Shown: piece by piece, positions 48,739 through 57,362 of the stretch
Layout of the letters: each line of letters begins with the position of its first letter
Position numbering within the stretch: the stretch's first letter is position 1
Origin: JAMLIA01 sp039810005
GTDB lineage: Bacteria; Chloroflexota; Chloroflexia; Thermomicrobiales; CFX8
Length of the DNA stretch: 64,000 bases
Assembly (NCBI GenBank): GCA_039810005.1
Contig: JBDHWD010000003.1
Span: 1-64,000 of the forward strand
Direction of reading: 5' to 3'
Notes under the pieces: generated by a model
Seen by the model: the letters and a program-made list of their open reading frames with translations, nothing else
The model's database searches: none
What the model was told of the DNA's origin: nothing
Position numbers and translations under genes: made by a program

Positions 48739-49785
48739 ATGCAGAGTGTACAACCAGCTCAGCCACTAGCGCGCGTTGAAGGCGCTGGCGTCGCCTGGCG
48801 CAGTCTTGGCCTGTTGTTCGGCCTGGCGGCCGTCATTGTGGTTGGCCTGCTCAGCCTGCGTATCGGCTCGATCGACATCAGCACCCGCGATGCCTGGGAC
48901 GCGCTCTTCAATTACAACAGCGACATCTACAACCAGACTGTCGTGCGGACACTGCGCCTGCCCCGGACGGTGATTGCGCTGGCAGTCGGGGCCGCCCTTG
49001 CCATCGCCGGGACAACGATGCAGGGTGTCACGCGCAACCCACTCGCCGATCCGTCAATCCTCGGTGTCAGCAGCGGCGCGACCTTCGCCGTAGTCACCGT
49101 CACCTATTACCTGCACCTGAGTGCGCCATCGCAATACGTCTGGTTCGCGTTCGCCGGGGCGCTGGCGGCGTCGCTGCTCGTCTTCGCGATCGGCTCGACC
49201 GGGAATGATGGTGCATCGCCGATCAAGCTGGCGCTAGCTGGTGTCGTTCTATCGGCGTTCCTCGGCTCGTGGACGAGCGCGCTGCTCCTGCTCGATGAGA
49301 ACACGCTGGACACCGTTCGATTCTGGCTGGCCGGATCGGTCGTTGGCCGCGACCTCAGCACATTCTGGACGCTGTCGCCGTTCCTGATCGGCGGCAGCGT
49401 CGTGCTGCTATTCCTCGGTCACCAGCTGAATGTGCTGGATCTCGGCGAAGACTCGGCTCGCGCGCTCGGCATGCAGACCGGCCGTATCCGGCTGATCTGC
49501 TCCGTCCTCGTCGTCATCGTCGTCGGGTCGGCTGTGTCGATTGCCGGGCCGATCGCGTTCGTTGGCCTTGCCACGCCGCACATCGTTCGCTCGATCATTG
49601 GCCCGGACTACCGCTGGGTCCTTCCATATTCAGCGCTCGCTGGCGCGCTGCTTCTGACCGTGGCGGACATCAGCGGCCGCGTCCTGCTCCGACCGGCTGA
49701 GATTCAGGTCGGGATCATGACGGCCCTGGTTGGTGCGCCGTTCCTCATCTATCTGGCGCGCCGCACAGTCATGGAGCGTGGCTGA
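48739..49785 (+). CDS. iron-siderophore ABC permease (FecCD/BtuC type), first
   Basis: A 348-aa protein with about ten transmembrane helices of the BtuC/FecC family. Typical blocks are T-L-R-L-P-R-T-V-I-A-L-A-V-G-A-A-L-A-I-A, then T-R-N-P-L-A-D-P-S-I-L-G-V, then A-G-P-I-A-F-V-G-L-A-T-P-H and R-P-A-E-I-Q-V-G-I-M-T-A-L-V-G. The last part includes the coupling region to the ATPase. It is the first gene of the plus-strand uptake operon. The next permease ATG overlaps its stop (TGATG). With two different permeases the channel is probably a heterodimer. Confidence 0.94.
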   Translation: MQSVQPAQPLARVEGAGVAWRSLGLLFGLAAVIVVGLLSLRIGSIDISTRDAWDALFNYNSDIYNQTVVRTLRLPRTVIALAVGAALAIAGTTMQGVTRNPLADPSILGVSSGATFAVVTVTYYLHLSAPSQYVWFAFAGALAASLLVFAIGSTGNDGASPIKLALAGVVLSAFLGSWTSALLLLDENTLDTVRFWLAGSVVGRDLSTFWTLSPFLIGGSVVLLFLGHQLNVLDLGEDSARALGMQTGRIRLICSVLVVIVVGSAVSIAGPIAFVGLATPHIVRSIIGPDYRWVLPYSALAGALLLTVADISGRVLLRPAEIQVGIMTALVGAPFLIYLARRTVMERG

Positions 49786-50852
49786 TGGATGGATTGAACC
49801 TGAGCCAGCCTGTCACGCCAGTCCCCCGCGCTCGGCATCGCGTCATTCGCACGCGGTACTTCTCGGCACGCTTCAACGGCCGAGTGCTCCTCATGGCGGG
49901 ACTCACGCTCATGCTACTGACGGTTGTCGCGGTCTGGGCGATGACGCTGGGCAGCTATCACATCGCCTTTCTGGACGTGGTGAAAGCGGCCATTGGCGAC
50001 GGTTCACCGGACCAGGAGCTGATCGTCCGCAATCTGCGCCTGCCGCGCGTCGTCTCAGCGATGTTCATTGGCGCGAGCCTGGCCATGTCGGGCGCGATTT
50101 TCCAGGGATTGGTGCGCAACGCGCTGGTCTCGCCCGACATCATCGGCATTGAGACGGGCGCGGCGCTGGCTGCCGTCTTCTGGATCGTCACCAGCCAGGT
50201 GCAGGCGCTGCTGCCATTCGCCGCATTTGTCGGTGCCATCGTCACCGCGACGCTGATTTACGTGCTCTCCTGGAAGGGCGGCATCTCGCCGTCGCGGCTG
50301 ATTCTGGTCGGCATTGGCGTTGGCGCGACGCTCAACGCCGCCATTACGCTGATGATCGTCCGCTTCCCGATTGAGATCGTGCGTCCGGCAGTCGTCTGGC
50401 AGATGGGGTCGCTCTACGGGAGCACCTGGAGCGACGTTCGCATGCTCGCGATCGGCTTCGCGATTCTCACGCCGGTTGCGATTGTGCTGACGTGGCCGCT
50501 ACGCACGATGCAGCTTGGCGACGATGTGACGCGCGGCCTCGGCATGCCGCTGGAGCGCACGCGCCTCGGTCTTATCGTCGTCGGTTGTGGCCTGTGCGCA
50601 ATAGCGACGGCGCTGGCCGGCCCGATCGGCTTCGTCGCCCTGATGGTCCCCCACATGGCCCGCATGATTGCCGGCCCTCTGTCGGGCAGCGTCATGGCGT
50701 TCTCGGCTGTGCTTGGCGCCTGCTTCCTGCTGGTCGCCGACATCATTGCGCAGCACTTTCTCCCGGTTGCATTGCCGACCGGCGTCGTGACCGCCGCCGT
50801 CGGCGCGCCGTATTTCCTGCTGTTGCTGTATCGGTACAACACACGGATTTAG
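49785..50852 (+). CDS. iron-siderophore ABC permease (FecCD/BtuC type), second
   Basis: A 355-aa FecD-like permease with about nine to ten helices and the same signature blocks in variant form: N-L-R-L-P-R-V-V-S-A, V-R-N-A-L-V-S-P-D-I-I-G-I, A-G-P-I-G-F-V-A-L-M-V-P-H and L-P-T-G-V-V-T-A-A-V-G-A-P-Y-F. It has a roughly 30-residue basic cytosolic N-terminus. The gene overlaps the first permease by one base (TGATG) and is directly followed by the ATPase gene. It should pair with the first permease. Confidence 0.94.
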   Translation: MDGLNLSQPVTPVPRARHRVIRTRYFSARFNGRVLLMAGLTLMLLTVVAVWAMTLGSYHIAFLDVVKAAIGDGSPDQELIVRNLRLPRVVSAMFIGASLAMSGAIFQGLVRNALVSPDIIGIETGAALAAVFWIVTSQVQALLPFAAFVGAIVTATLIYVLSWKGGISPSRLILVGIGVGATLNAAITLMIVRFPIEIVRPAVVWQMGSLYGSTWSDVRMLAIGFAILTPVAIVLTWPLRTMQLGDDVTRGLGMPLERTRLGLIVVGCGLCAIATALAGPIGFVALMVPHMARMIAGPLSGSVMAFSAVLGACFLLVADIIAQHFLPVALPTGVVTAAVGAPYFLLLLYRYNTRI

Positions 50853-52496
50853 GTGGGTATGGACACGCTACGATCTGAAAATATTACGCTGTCGTATGGT
50901 GCCAATCCGGTCGTGATCAACCTCTCGACCGGCATTCGCAAGGGCGAGATCACGACGATTCTCGGGCCAAACGGATGCGGCAAATCGACGCTGCTGCGCG
51001 CGCTCGCCCGCCTGATGCGCCCGGACGGTGGATCGATTCTGCTCGATGGCCAGGAGATTCATCGCCTGCCGACCCGCGAAGTCGCCAAGCGCATGGGTCT
51101 GATGCAGCAGCAGCCGATCCCGCCGGACGGCATCACGGTCGAGAATCTCGTCCGCCGCGGTCGCTACCCGCACCAGGGATTCCTCCAGCCGCCGTCGCAG
51201 CAGGACACCGACGCGGTTGAGAACGCATTGCGACTGACCGGCATCGAGGATATCCGCGACCGATCGATCGATCAGCTCTCCGGCGGCCAGCGCCAGCGCG
51301 CCTGGATGGCAATGGCGATCGCACAGGAGACGCCGCTACTGCTGCTCGATGAGCCGACCACTTACCTCGACATCCGCCACCAGATGGAGATCCTGGAGCT
51401 CGTGCAGCGGCTGAACCGCGAGGCCGAGCGTACCATCGTCATGGTGCTGCACGACGTGAACGAGGCTGCCCGGATCAGCGATCGCATCATTGCGCTGCGT
51501 GACGGCCAGATCCTGTGCGACGGCGCGCCGGCGGACGTCCTCGACGCGCCAATGCTCTCCAGCCTCTACGGCATTGAGTGCGACGTGTTCACGCACCCGC
51601 TCACCGGCGCGCCATTCTGCCTGCCACAGAGCGCTGTCGTGGACGACTCCGCGCCACCTGCTCTGCAGCCTGAGGCGACCGGCTTCGACATCCGCTCGAT
51701 CCGCACCGGCTACGGAAAGCGCATCGTTCTGGATGACATCTCACTGTCACTGCCTCCCGGCAAGATCACGGCGATCATCGGGCCCAACGCCTGCGGAAAG
51801 TCGACGCTGCTGCGCACCTGCAGCCGCCTGCTGAAAGCGAACAAGGGCGAGGTCCAGCTCGACGGCTGCGACATCTGCCGCGGGTCGCACCGCAAGTTCG
51901 CTCGCAAGTGCGCCCTGCTTACCCAGGGGCCAACGCCGCCGGCCGGGTTCCTCGTCGAGGACCTCGTCTCGGCCGGCCGCGCGCCGTATCAGTCGATCTT
52001 CCATCAGTGGCGACCGGACGATGAGCGCGCTGTCGAGGCTGCTCTGGAGCGCTGCGCCATCGGCGCACTGCGCGATCGCGACATCGATACGCTGTCCGGT
52101 GGCCAGCGTCAGCGCGCCTGGATGGCACTTGCGCTGGCGCAGGACACGCCAGTGATGCTGCTCGACGAGCCGACGACGTTCCTCGACATCGCCGCGCAGA
52201 TCGAGCTGCTGGACCTTGCCTGGGCGCTGAATCGGCAGGAAGGCCGCACGATCGTCGTCATCCTCCACGATCTGAACATGGCTGCCCGCTATGCCGACCT
52301 TGTTGTCGCGCTGAAGGACGGACGCGTTGTCTCCAGCGGCACGCCGGACGAAGTCATGACGACCGAGACCGTCCGCGAGATCTTCGGCATCGAGTCAACG
52401 ATCATCACCGACCCGCTAACTGCGCGACCGCTGGTCATGCCCTACTCGGTCACCGGCTCGGACACGCCGGCCGTCGAAGAACTGCTTGTCAGCTAA
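50853..52496 (+). CDS. ABC ATPase with two fused nucleotide-binding domains
   Basis: A 547-aa protein carrying two complete FepC/FhuC-type ATPase domains in one chain. Domain 1 has Walker A G-P-N-G-C-G-K-S-T at 38-46, signature L-S-G-G-Q-R-Q-R-A-W-M-A near 143 and L-L-L-L-D-E-P-T-T-Y-L-D. Domain 2 has Walker A G-P-N-A-C-G-K-S-T near 308-316, the same signature near 412 and M-L-L-D-E-P-T-T-F-L-D. Both have the switch His (V-L-H-D, I-L-H-D). Iron-uptake ATPases are normally single 260-aa proteins that homodimerise; here the dimer is built in. The GTG start abuts the permease stop; an ATG 6 nt later is equally possible. Confidence 0.93.
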   Translation: MGMDTLRSENITLSYGANPVVINLSTGIRKGEITTILGPNGCGKSTLLRALARLMRPDGGSILLDGQEIHRLPTREVAKRMGLMQQQPIPPDGITVENLVRRGRYPHQGFLQPPSQQDTDAVENALRLTGIEDIRDRSIDQLSGGQRQRAWMAMAIAQETPLLLLDEPTTYLDIRHQMEILELVQRLNREAERTIVMVLHDVNEAARISDRIIALRDGQILCDGAPADVLDAPMLSSLYGIECDVFTHPLTGAPFCLPQSAVVDDSAPPALQPEATGFDIRSIRTGYGKRIVLDDISLSLPPGKITAIIGPNACGKSTLLRTCSRLLKANKGEVQLDGCDICRGSHRKFARKCALLTQGPTPPAGFLVEDLVSAGRAPYQSIFHQWRPDDERAVEAALERCAIGALRDRDIDTLSGGQRQRAWMALALAQDTPVMLLDEPTTFLDIAAQIELLDLAWALNRQEGRTIVVILHDLNMAARYADLVVALKDGRVVSSGTPDEVMTTETVREIFGIESTIITDPLTARPLVMPYSVTGSDTPAVEELLVS

Positions 52497-52530
52497 TCAG
52501 AAGCCAGCACGCACACGGGAAGGCGAAGCC

Positions 52531-53370
52531 GTGCAGACCATCGGAAATGAACTCACTCGCTCGCCGATTGAGGAGACGCTTGCCAGAGCTGCGGCAACGG
52601 TGCCGTACTTCTCAGCGAGCTTTGGCGAGCCGACCCACGGCATGGTCCGCGCAGGCAACGTGATCAACGATCCGGCGATGGTCACGCAATACCTCGATTA
52701 CGTCGAGTCGGCCTACAAAATGGGCGACGGCTATCGCCAAATCGCGGCCAGCTTCCTCGTGCTGGGCTACTTCTGGCCGCCAATGCTCGGCGCGGCCGCC
52801 TGCATGCTGCTCGAACGTCGCGTGCCCGACCTCAGCACGTCGAACGTCTGGCTGAACATCAACGGCTACGGCGTGCGCTTTTCGTCACCACGCTTCTACG
52901 CGCTGCCGGATGACCCCGACGCAGCGCACCCGGATGCAACGGTCGTGCCTGACATCGGTGCGCTGCGCGACTACATCGCAGCGACGTTCACAGACGGCCA
53001 CGCCGAGCCTCTGTTCGCGACGTTGCGATCCGTCGCTCCCTACGGCCTGAACGGCATGCGCGCGAATTATGTCGATCGCATGGTGTCGGCGCTGATCTGG
53101 ATGAGCGATGTCATCGGCGATCCAGCGGTTGCCGAAACTGAGGTTCCGGCGTTCGTCAGCCGGATGACCGACAAACGTCGCGCTGGAGTTATTCAGGTTG
53201 AGCACCGCGCCAAGCCGCGCATGCTGCAAATCCGCTCCGGCTGCTGCCTGAACTACCGGCTCCCCGGCCGCGAGAAGTGCGAGACATGCAGTCTACTCTC
53301 AATGGACGAGCGCATCGCACGCTTCTGCGCATCGCTCGATCAGCAAGAGGCAGCCTCCGTCGCCGACTGA
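52531..53370 (+). CDS. fhuF: FhuF-like siderophore-iron reductase
   Basis: A 279-aa cytosolic protein. The C-terminal cysteine pattern C-C-x(10)-C-x-x-C (in S-G-C-C-L-N-Y and K-C-E-T-C) is the hallmark [2Fe-2S] site of FhuF ferric reductases, which release iron from imported hydroxamate siderophores. The N-terminal part is the IucA/FhuF-type helical region (F-L-V-L-G-Y-F-W-P-P-M). I start at the GTG preceded by GGGAAGG; a TTG start overlapping the ATPase end is possible but weaker. It is the last gene of the uptake operon and supports ferric siderophores as cargo rather than cobalamin. Confidence 0.88.
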   Translation: MQTIGNELTRSPIEETLARAAATVPYFSASFGEPTHGMVRAGNVINDPAMVTQYLDYVESAYKMGDGYRQIAASFLVLGYFWPPMLGAAACMLLERRVPDLSTSNVWLNINGYGVRFSSPRFYALPDDPDAAHPDATVVPDIGALRDYIAATFTDGHAEPLFATLRSVAPYGLNGMRANYVDRMVSALIWMSDVIGDPAVAETEVPAFVSRMTDKRRAGVIQVEHRAKPRMLQIRSGCCLNYRLPGREKCETCSLLSMDERIARFCASLDQQEAASVAD

Positions 53371-54007
53371 TACCCGGAGTCGATCGTCCGAGCCACAGAG
53401 TCGCACATTCTTTCGCTGTAGCCTCTGCCCTCTCCTGTCCTTTCCTGGCGGGAGTGACCGCCCAGTGGGGCGTTTCTTCACGTCCCAGTTCAACGGCCCA
53501 TCGCACCAGACTCGGAACGACAGATACAAGCCCTTTCCCCTGTCTCGCCAGGCAGGCTACTGCGCCTGAGCGTCGCTCGACGATGCGCATCGACGACAGC
53601 GTCCATGTCGTTTCCAAAGCATCAACCCACGTAGCGAAGAAAACACAGGAACTTCTTGACATACTGTGTATAGCGGGCGTATTGTGAATCTGCCACCGGA
53701 AGTCAGCGACTGAGCTCGCTCGACCTTGCCGGGACGGTGCGCAGCGACTTCCCAGCGCCAGCACCGCCGACCGCTTCCTGCGGCCTAGCGGCAGCGCTAC
53801 CGCGGGGACGTCTTGAATAGAAGGGCGGTATAGCGGGCACCGAGGGTAGCGGCGATTCGCGCGGATGCAGGGGGTATCCACCGAGGCGAGAGAACGCCGG
53901 CCGAATCCGGCCAGCAGTCCCCGATCTGGAAACAGCCGCCTTCGCCGAATCCAGGCAATAGAACGTCAACGTGGTTGGAATCAGCGCTATCGAAAGGACG
54001 CACCATC
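53371..54007. other. 637-nt intergenic region with promoter and repeat
   Basis: No supportable gene is seen. It holds a perfect -35 promoter (53656-53685), an 11-bp direct repeat GTATAGCGGGC (53668-53678 and 53828-53838), several GC-rich hairpins including GCCGG-ccgaat-CCGGC near 53902, and the ribosome-binding site AAAGGACG of the MPNTG protein gene at its right edge. Open frames on both strands look random. Confidence 0.55.
53656..53685 (+). promoter_or_regulatory. sigma70-type promoter of the sortase unit
   Basis: TTGACA (53656-53661), 18-nt spacer, TATTGT (53680-53685). The next plus-strand gene begins at 54008, giving an untranslated leader of about 315 nt. Confidence 0.55.
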
Positions 54008-54547
54008 GTGAGACATGTTGCACTTCTTCTGGGCATTGGCCTTTTGACACTTCTGCTGGTGTCGCCGGCTGCTGCGGCGGATGGCGATCAGCTACAGGTG
54101 CCGTTTGCCGCGCAGAACGACTCCGGCATCACCGGAACGGCGACGTTCGTCGAGCAGTCCGGCAAGACAACGGTCACCGTCGATCTGATCGGCGCATCTA
54201 CTGATGTCGAACATCCTTCTCACATTCATGTCGGTACCTGCGACAATCTCGACCCGGCACCCACCTATCCGCTCAACAACATCGTTGATGGCCACTCTGA
54301 GACCGTGATCGACGCGACGTTGGCGACGCTGCTCGCCTCGCCGTTCGCCGTCAACGTCCACAAGTCGGCTGAAGAGATCACGACCTACGTTGCCTGCGCC
54401 GACATCGTTGCCAGCACGAGCGGGCACGTAATGCCGAACACTGGCGGCGGCCAGGGAAGTGACACCCTCCCGTTGGCTGCCATCGCCGGTCTGGCGCTGA
54501 TCGCGCTCGGCGGCGGTCTGTTCGTTGTTCGCCAGCGTATGGCCTGA
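54008..54547 (+). CDS. secreted CHRD-like protein with MPNTG sorting signal
   Basis: A 179-aa exported protein. A signal peptide spans about 1-25 (H-V-A-L-L-L-G-I-G-L-L-T-L-L-L-V, then A-A-A-A-D). The middle resembles a CHRD/superoxide-dismutase-like beta domain: G-I-T-G-T-A-T-F, H-P-S-H-I-H-V-G-T-C and V-N-V-H-K-S. The histidines could bind copper. The C-terminus is a classical sortase signal: M-P-N-T-G at 142-146, then a hydrophobic span and R-Q-R-M-A. The sortase gene lies two genes downstream, so wall attachment is very likely. The GTG at 54008 has AAAGGACG upstream. Confidence 0.85.
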   Translation: MRHVALLLGIGLLTLLLVSPAAAADGDQLQVPFAAQNDSGITGTATFVEQSGKTTVTVDLIGASTDVEHPSHIHVGTCDNLDPAPTYPLNNIVDGHSETVIDATLATLLASPFAVNVHKSAEEITTYVACADIVASTSGHVMPNTGGGQGSDTLPLAAIAGLALIALGGGLFVVRQRMA

Positions 54548-54630
54548 CAGCTGTTCAGTCACTAACGACAACGTGCCGCGCCCGACAACTGCCGAGCGCG
54601 GCACGCCGACCAGATGTGGAGACCTCGCTC

Positions 54631-55212
54631 ATGCGACCATTGAGGCACCCAAAACCCATACGCGTCGGAAAGGTTCTGACAGTTGCGCTGTGCATGGTGA
54701 CGGTGATGGCACTCGTCGCCGCCTGTGGCGGCAGCTCAGACGACGGAGCGAGTGATGCGCCAACAGCAGTTCCATCGTCGACAATAGCGACCTCGCCCAC
54801 GACAGCCCCCACTGCACCGCAAACTGCTGCGACGGTCGAACCAACAATGGATCACGCGACCATGTCTGAATATCCATCTGAATACCCCGCCGCGCAATCC
54901 ACATCTACGACCAGCGCGACGGCATCGACGGCGCCGGCAACCGCAACGACGTCGGATTCCAAGCAGGCTGAAGTACAGATCCTCGACTTTCGCTTCGAGC
55001 CGGCCGTTCTGGAGATCGATGCGGGCACAACGGTGACGTTCACAAACAAGGGCGTCGATCACACTGCGACCGCGAAAGACGATCCCTCCATCTTCGATTC
55101 CGGCATCCTGCATACCGGCGAGTCATTCACCGTCACCTTTGACACGCCCGGCATGATCGACTACTGGTGCCTGCTGCACCCAAACATGCTCGGGATGATC
55201 ATGGTGCATTAA
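54631..55212 (+). CDS. cupredoxin-domain lipoprotein (amicyanin-like)
   Basis: A 193-aa lipoprotein: signal peptide with lipobox V-A-A-C (Cys32), a Thr/Ser/Ala-rich linker of about 70 residues, then a blue-copper domain. Type 1 copper ligands are visible: His144 in D-H-T-A-T, Cys180, His183 and Met186 in C-L-L-H-P-N-M. The C-x-x-H-x-x-M spacing is that of amicyanin. It may carry electrons on the outer face of the membrane or bind copper. ATG at 54631 has GGAG upstream. It sits between the MPNTG protein and the sortase, suggesting a shared envelope function. Confidence 0.9.
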   Translation: MRPLRHPKPIRVGKVLTVALCMVTVMALVAACGGSSDDGASDAPTAVPSSTIATSPTTAPTAPQTAATVEPTMDHATMSEYPSEYPAAQSTSTTSATASTAPATATTSDSKQAEVQILDFRFEPAVLEIDAGTTVTFTNKGVDHTATAKDDPSIFDSGILHTGESFTVTFDTPGMIDYWCLLHPNMLGMIMVH

Positions 55213-55235
55213 TCAGGTCGATCGTGAGGTAGCGT

Positions 55236-56030
55236 TTGAATTCGCAGTCGAGAGTCGCAGTCATCATCAAGATCGTCGCACTCCTGCTCATCGCTGCAGG
55301 TGTCATCCTGCTGACCGCCGCCTCACGATCCTCCACACCGAACACCGCCGAGATCGCCCGTGAGCGCGCCCGATTCGAAGCAATCGGCGCGCTCCAGCCC
55401 CCGACGACTGCGGCTGGCGGTGACTCGCAGCCGACGCCGACGGCATCTACGCCCACTAGCAGCCGTTCACCGGACGAGACCAACCTCATCATCTCCGCGC
55501 ACATCGGCCCGGAGCCCGGAGACCTGGCGACAACCGATCCGGTGTCGGACGGCACGGTATTCGAAGCACCCGCCGACATGCCACCAGCGCTGCACATTAC
55601 GATTCCGGCGGTCGGTATCGACACGGATATCGTTGAGGTCGTGCCAAAGACTGAAACAATCGACGGCCAACTCGTCGAATCCTGGCAGGTGGCCGACTGG
55701 GCAGCCGGCCACCATGCCGGCAGCGCTGACCCGGGCGAGCGCGGCAACATCGTCCTTGCTGGACACGACGATGTCCGTGGCGAGGTATTTCGCGGACTGC
55801 ACGACATCGAGATCGGCGCGGAGATTCTGCTGACGACGCCAGATGGAGTCCACCGCTACGTCGTCGAGGAGATTCATGTTCGCCTGGAGCGTGGCGCTCC
55901 ACTCGCCGATCGACTGGCTACCGGCCAGTTCATCGCGCCGATGCCGGAAGAGCGCCTGACGCTGATCACCTGCTGGCCTTATGGCATCGACGACCACCGC
56001 ATCATCGTTGTTGCGAAGCCGCCTGCCTAA
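55236..56030 (+). CDS. sortase (class D/E-like)
   Basis: A 264-aa transpeptidase with an N-terminal membrane anchor (V-A-V-I-I-K-I-V-A-L-L-L-I-A-A-G-V-I-L-L), a Thr/Ser/Pro-rich linker and a C-terminal sortase barrel. Catalytic residues are His177 in L-A-G-H-D, Cys246 in L-I-T-C-W-P and Arg255 in D-H-R-I-I. It should cut the M-P-N-T-G motif of the protein encoded at 54008 between Thr and Gly and link it to the wall. The start is TTG with GAGG upstream. It closes a three-gene unit. Confidence 0.93.
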   Translation: MNSQSRVAVIIKIVALLLIAAGVILLTAASRSSTPNTAEIARERARFEAIGALQPPTTAAGGDSQPTPTASTPTSSRSPDETNLIISAHIGPEPGDLATTDPVSDGTVFEAPADMPPALHITIPAVGIDTDIVEVVPKTETIDGQLVESWQVADWAAGHHAGSADPGERGNIVLAGHDDVRGEVFRGLHDIEIGAEILLTTPDGVHRYVVEEIHVRLERGAPLADRLATGQFIAPMPEERLTLITCWPYGIDDHRIIVVAKPPA

Positions 56031-56126
56031 CCCTGCTCACCCCAACGCACCTCTTCACCCCGTCTCGTGCCCGTGCTAGATTGCCCACGCAAGCGGAATC
56101 GAAGTTCAGGGAGGAGAGACGCCACG

Positions 56127-57353
56127 ATGGCAGTCGATACGAAGACAGACCTGGCTACCCTTCGCGAGCGCGTTCGCGAAGCGATTACCGGCGCGAAAGA
56201 CCATGTCGTCGAGGTCGCCGAAACGATCCGGATCAATCCGGAGCTGGGCTACGAGGAGCGCATGGCCTCACAGCTCCTCGCCGACCACCTGAAGGAGGCG
56301 GGCTTTGAGGTCGAGAAGCCCTACAAGGGCATCGAGACCGCCTTCCGCGCCACGCGCAAAGGCAAGGGCGACGGCCCGACGATCGCCGTGCTGGCCGAAT
56401 ACGACGCGCTGGCCGGCATCGGTCACGGCTGCGGCCATAACCTGATCGGCGGCTCCGGCCTGGCCGCCGCGCTCGGTCTGGGAGCAGTGATCGACGAGGT
56501 TGATGGCACGGTCGTCATCATGGGCACACCAGCCGAAGAAGGAGGCGGCGGCAAGATCAAGCTCGCCGAGCAGGGCGCATTCGACGACGTTGATGCAGCC
56601 GTCATGATCCACCACGCCGGCGACCGCTCAGGCGCGGCGACCGAGTGGCCGCAGGGCACCTGCCTCGCCGTCCAGAGCCTCAAGATGGAGTTCTTCGGCA
56701 AGCCGGCCCACGCGGCAGCCGACCCATACAACGGCGTGAACGCGCTCAATGCGCTGATCAAGGTGTTCACCGGCATCGACGCGCTCCGCCAGCACATCCG
56801 TATGGAAGCGCGCATCCACGGCATCATCACCCACGGCGGCGACGCGGCCAACGTCGTCCCTCACCATTCGGCCGGCGAGTTCCTCGTCCGCGCCGACACG
56901 CGCGACTACGTCGATGAGCTCGTCGAGAAGGTCAAGAACATCGCCCAGGGCGCGGCGCTGATGACCGGCTGCGAGGTGCAGATCGTCGAGGGCCAGATGC
57001 ACTACGACATGCGCCCGAGCTACGTCATCGGTCGCGTCTATCAGGACAACATGGCAGACGTCGGCATCGACCTGAGCAAGGGCCGCGAAGGGCGCGGAAT
57101 GCACTCGACGGACTTCGGCAACGTCTCCTACCTGATCCCGTCGGTCACCGGCTCGTTCGCCATCTCGAAGACGCCGATCCCCGGCCACTCGCAGCAAGTC
57201 GTCGATGCGTCCGGCTCCGAGTTCGGCTACGAGCAGTACGTCAAAGTTTCGACGGCGATGGCGCTCACCGTGCTGGACCTGCTGACTAAGCCCGAGTTGC
57301 TGCAGGAAGCCAAGGACGCGCATGCCCGCTGGTCTGAGCTGTACGAGCGATAA
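56127..57353 (+). CDS. M20 family amidohydrolase/peptidase, copy 1
   Basis: A 408-aa zinc hydrolase of the M20D type (AbgB/aminobenzoyl-glutamate and peptidase-T-like amidohydrolases). Seen are the P-E-L-G-Y-E-E N-terminal block, G-H-G-C-G-H-N with metal His/Cys, P-A-E-E-G-G-G-G-K with the catalytic Glu pair, and I-H-H-A-G. The dimerisation domain starts G-K-P-A-H-A-A-A-D-P. The ATG at 56127 follows GGAGGAGAG. The next gene is a close paralogue only 9 nt downstream. No signal peptide, so cytosolic. Confidence 0.92.
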   Translation: MAVDTKTDLATLRERVREAITGAKDHVVEVAETIRINPELGYEERMASQLLADHLKEAGFEVEKPYKGIETAFRATRKGKGDGPTIAVLAEYDALAGIGHGCGHNLIGGSGLAAALGLGAVIDEVDGTVVIMGTPAEEGGGGKIKLAEQGAFDDVDAAVMIHHAGDRSGAATEWPQGTCLAVQSLKMEFFGKPAHAAADPYNGVNALNALIKVFTGIDALRQHIRMEARIHGIITHGGDAANVVPHHSAGEFLVRADTRDYVDELVEKVKNIAQGAALMTGCEVQIVEGQMHYDMRPSYVIGRVYQDNMADVGIDLSKGREGRGMHSTDFGNVSYLIPSVTGSFAISKTPIPGHSQQVVDASGSEFGYEQYVKVSTAMALTVLDLLTKPELLQEAKDAHARWSELYER

Positions 57354-57362
57354 GGGGACGGT

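Noticed and set aside
53189..53881. 230-codon minus-strand frame past the FhuF gene
   Set aside because: It overlaps the FhuF 3' end, has no ribosome-binding site, and its translation is Arg/Ser/Pro-rich without any domain.
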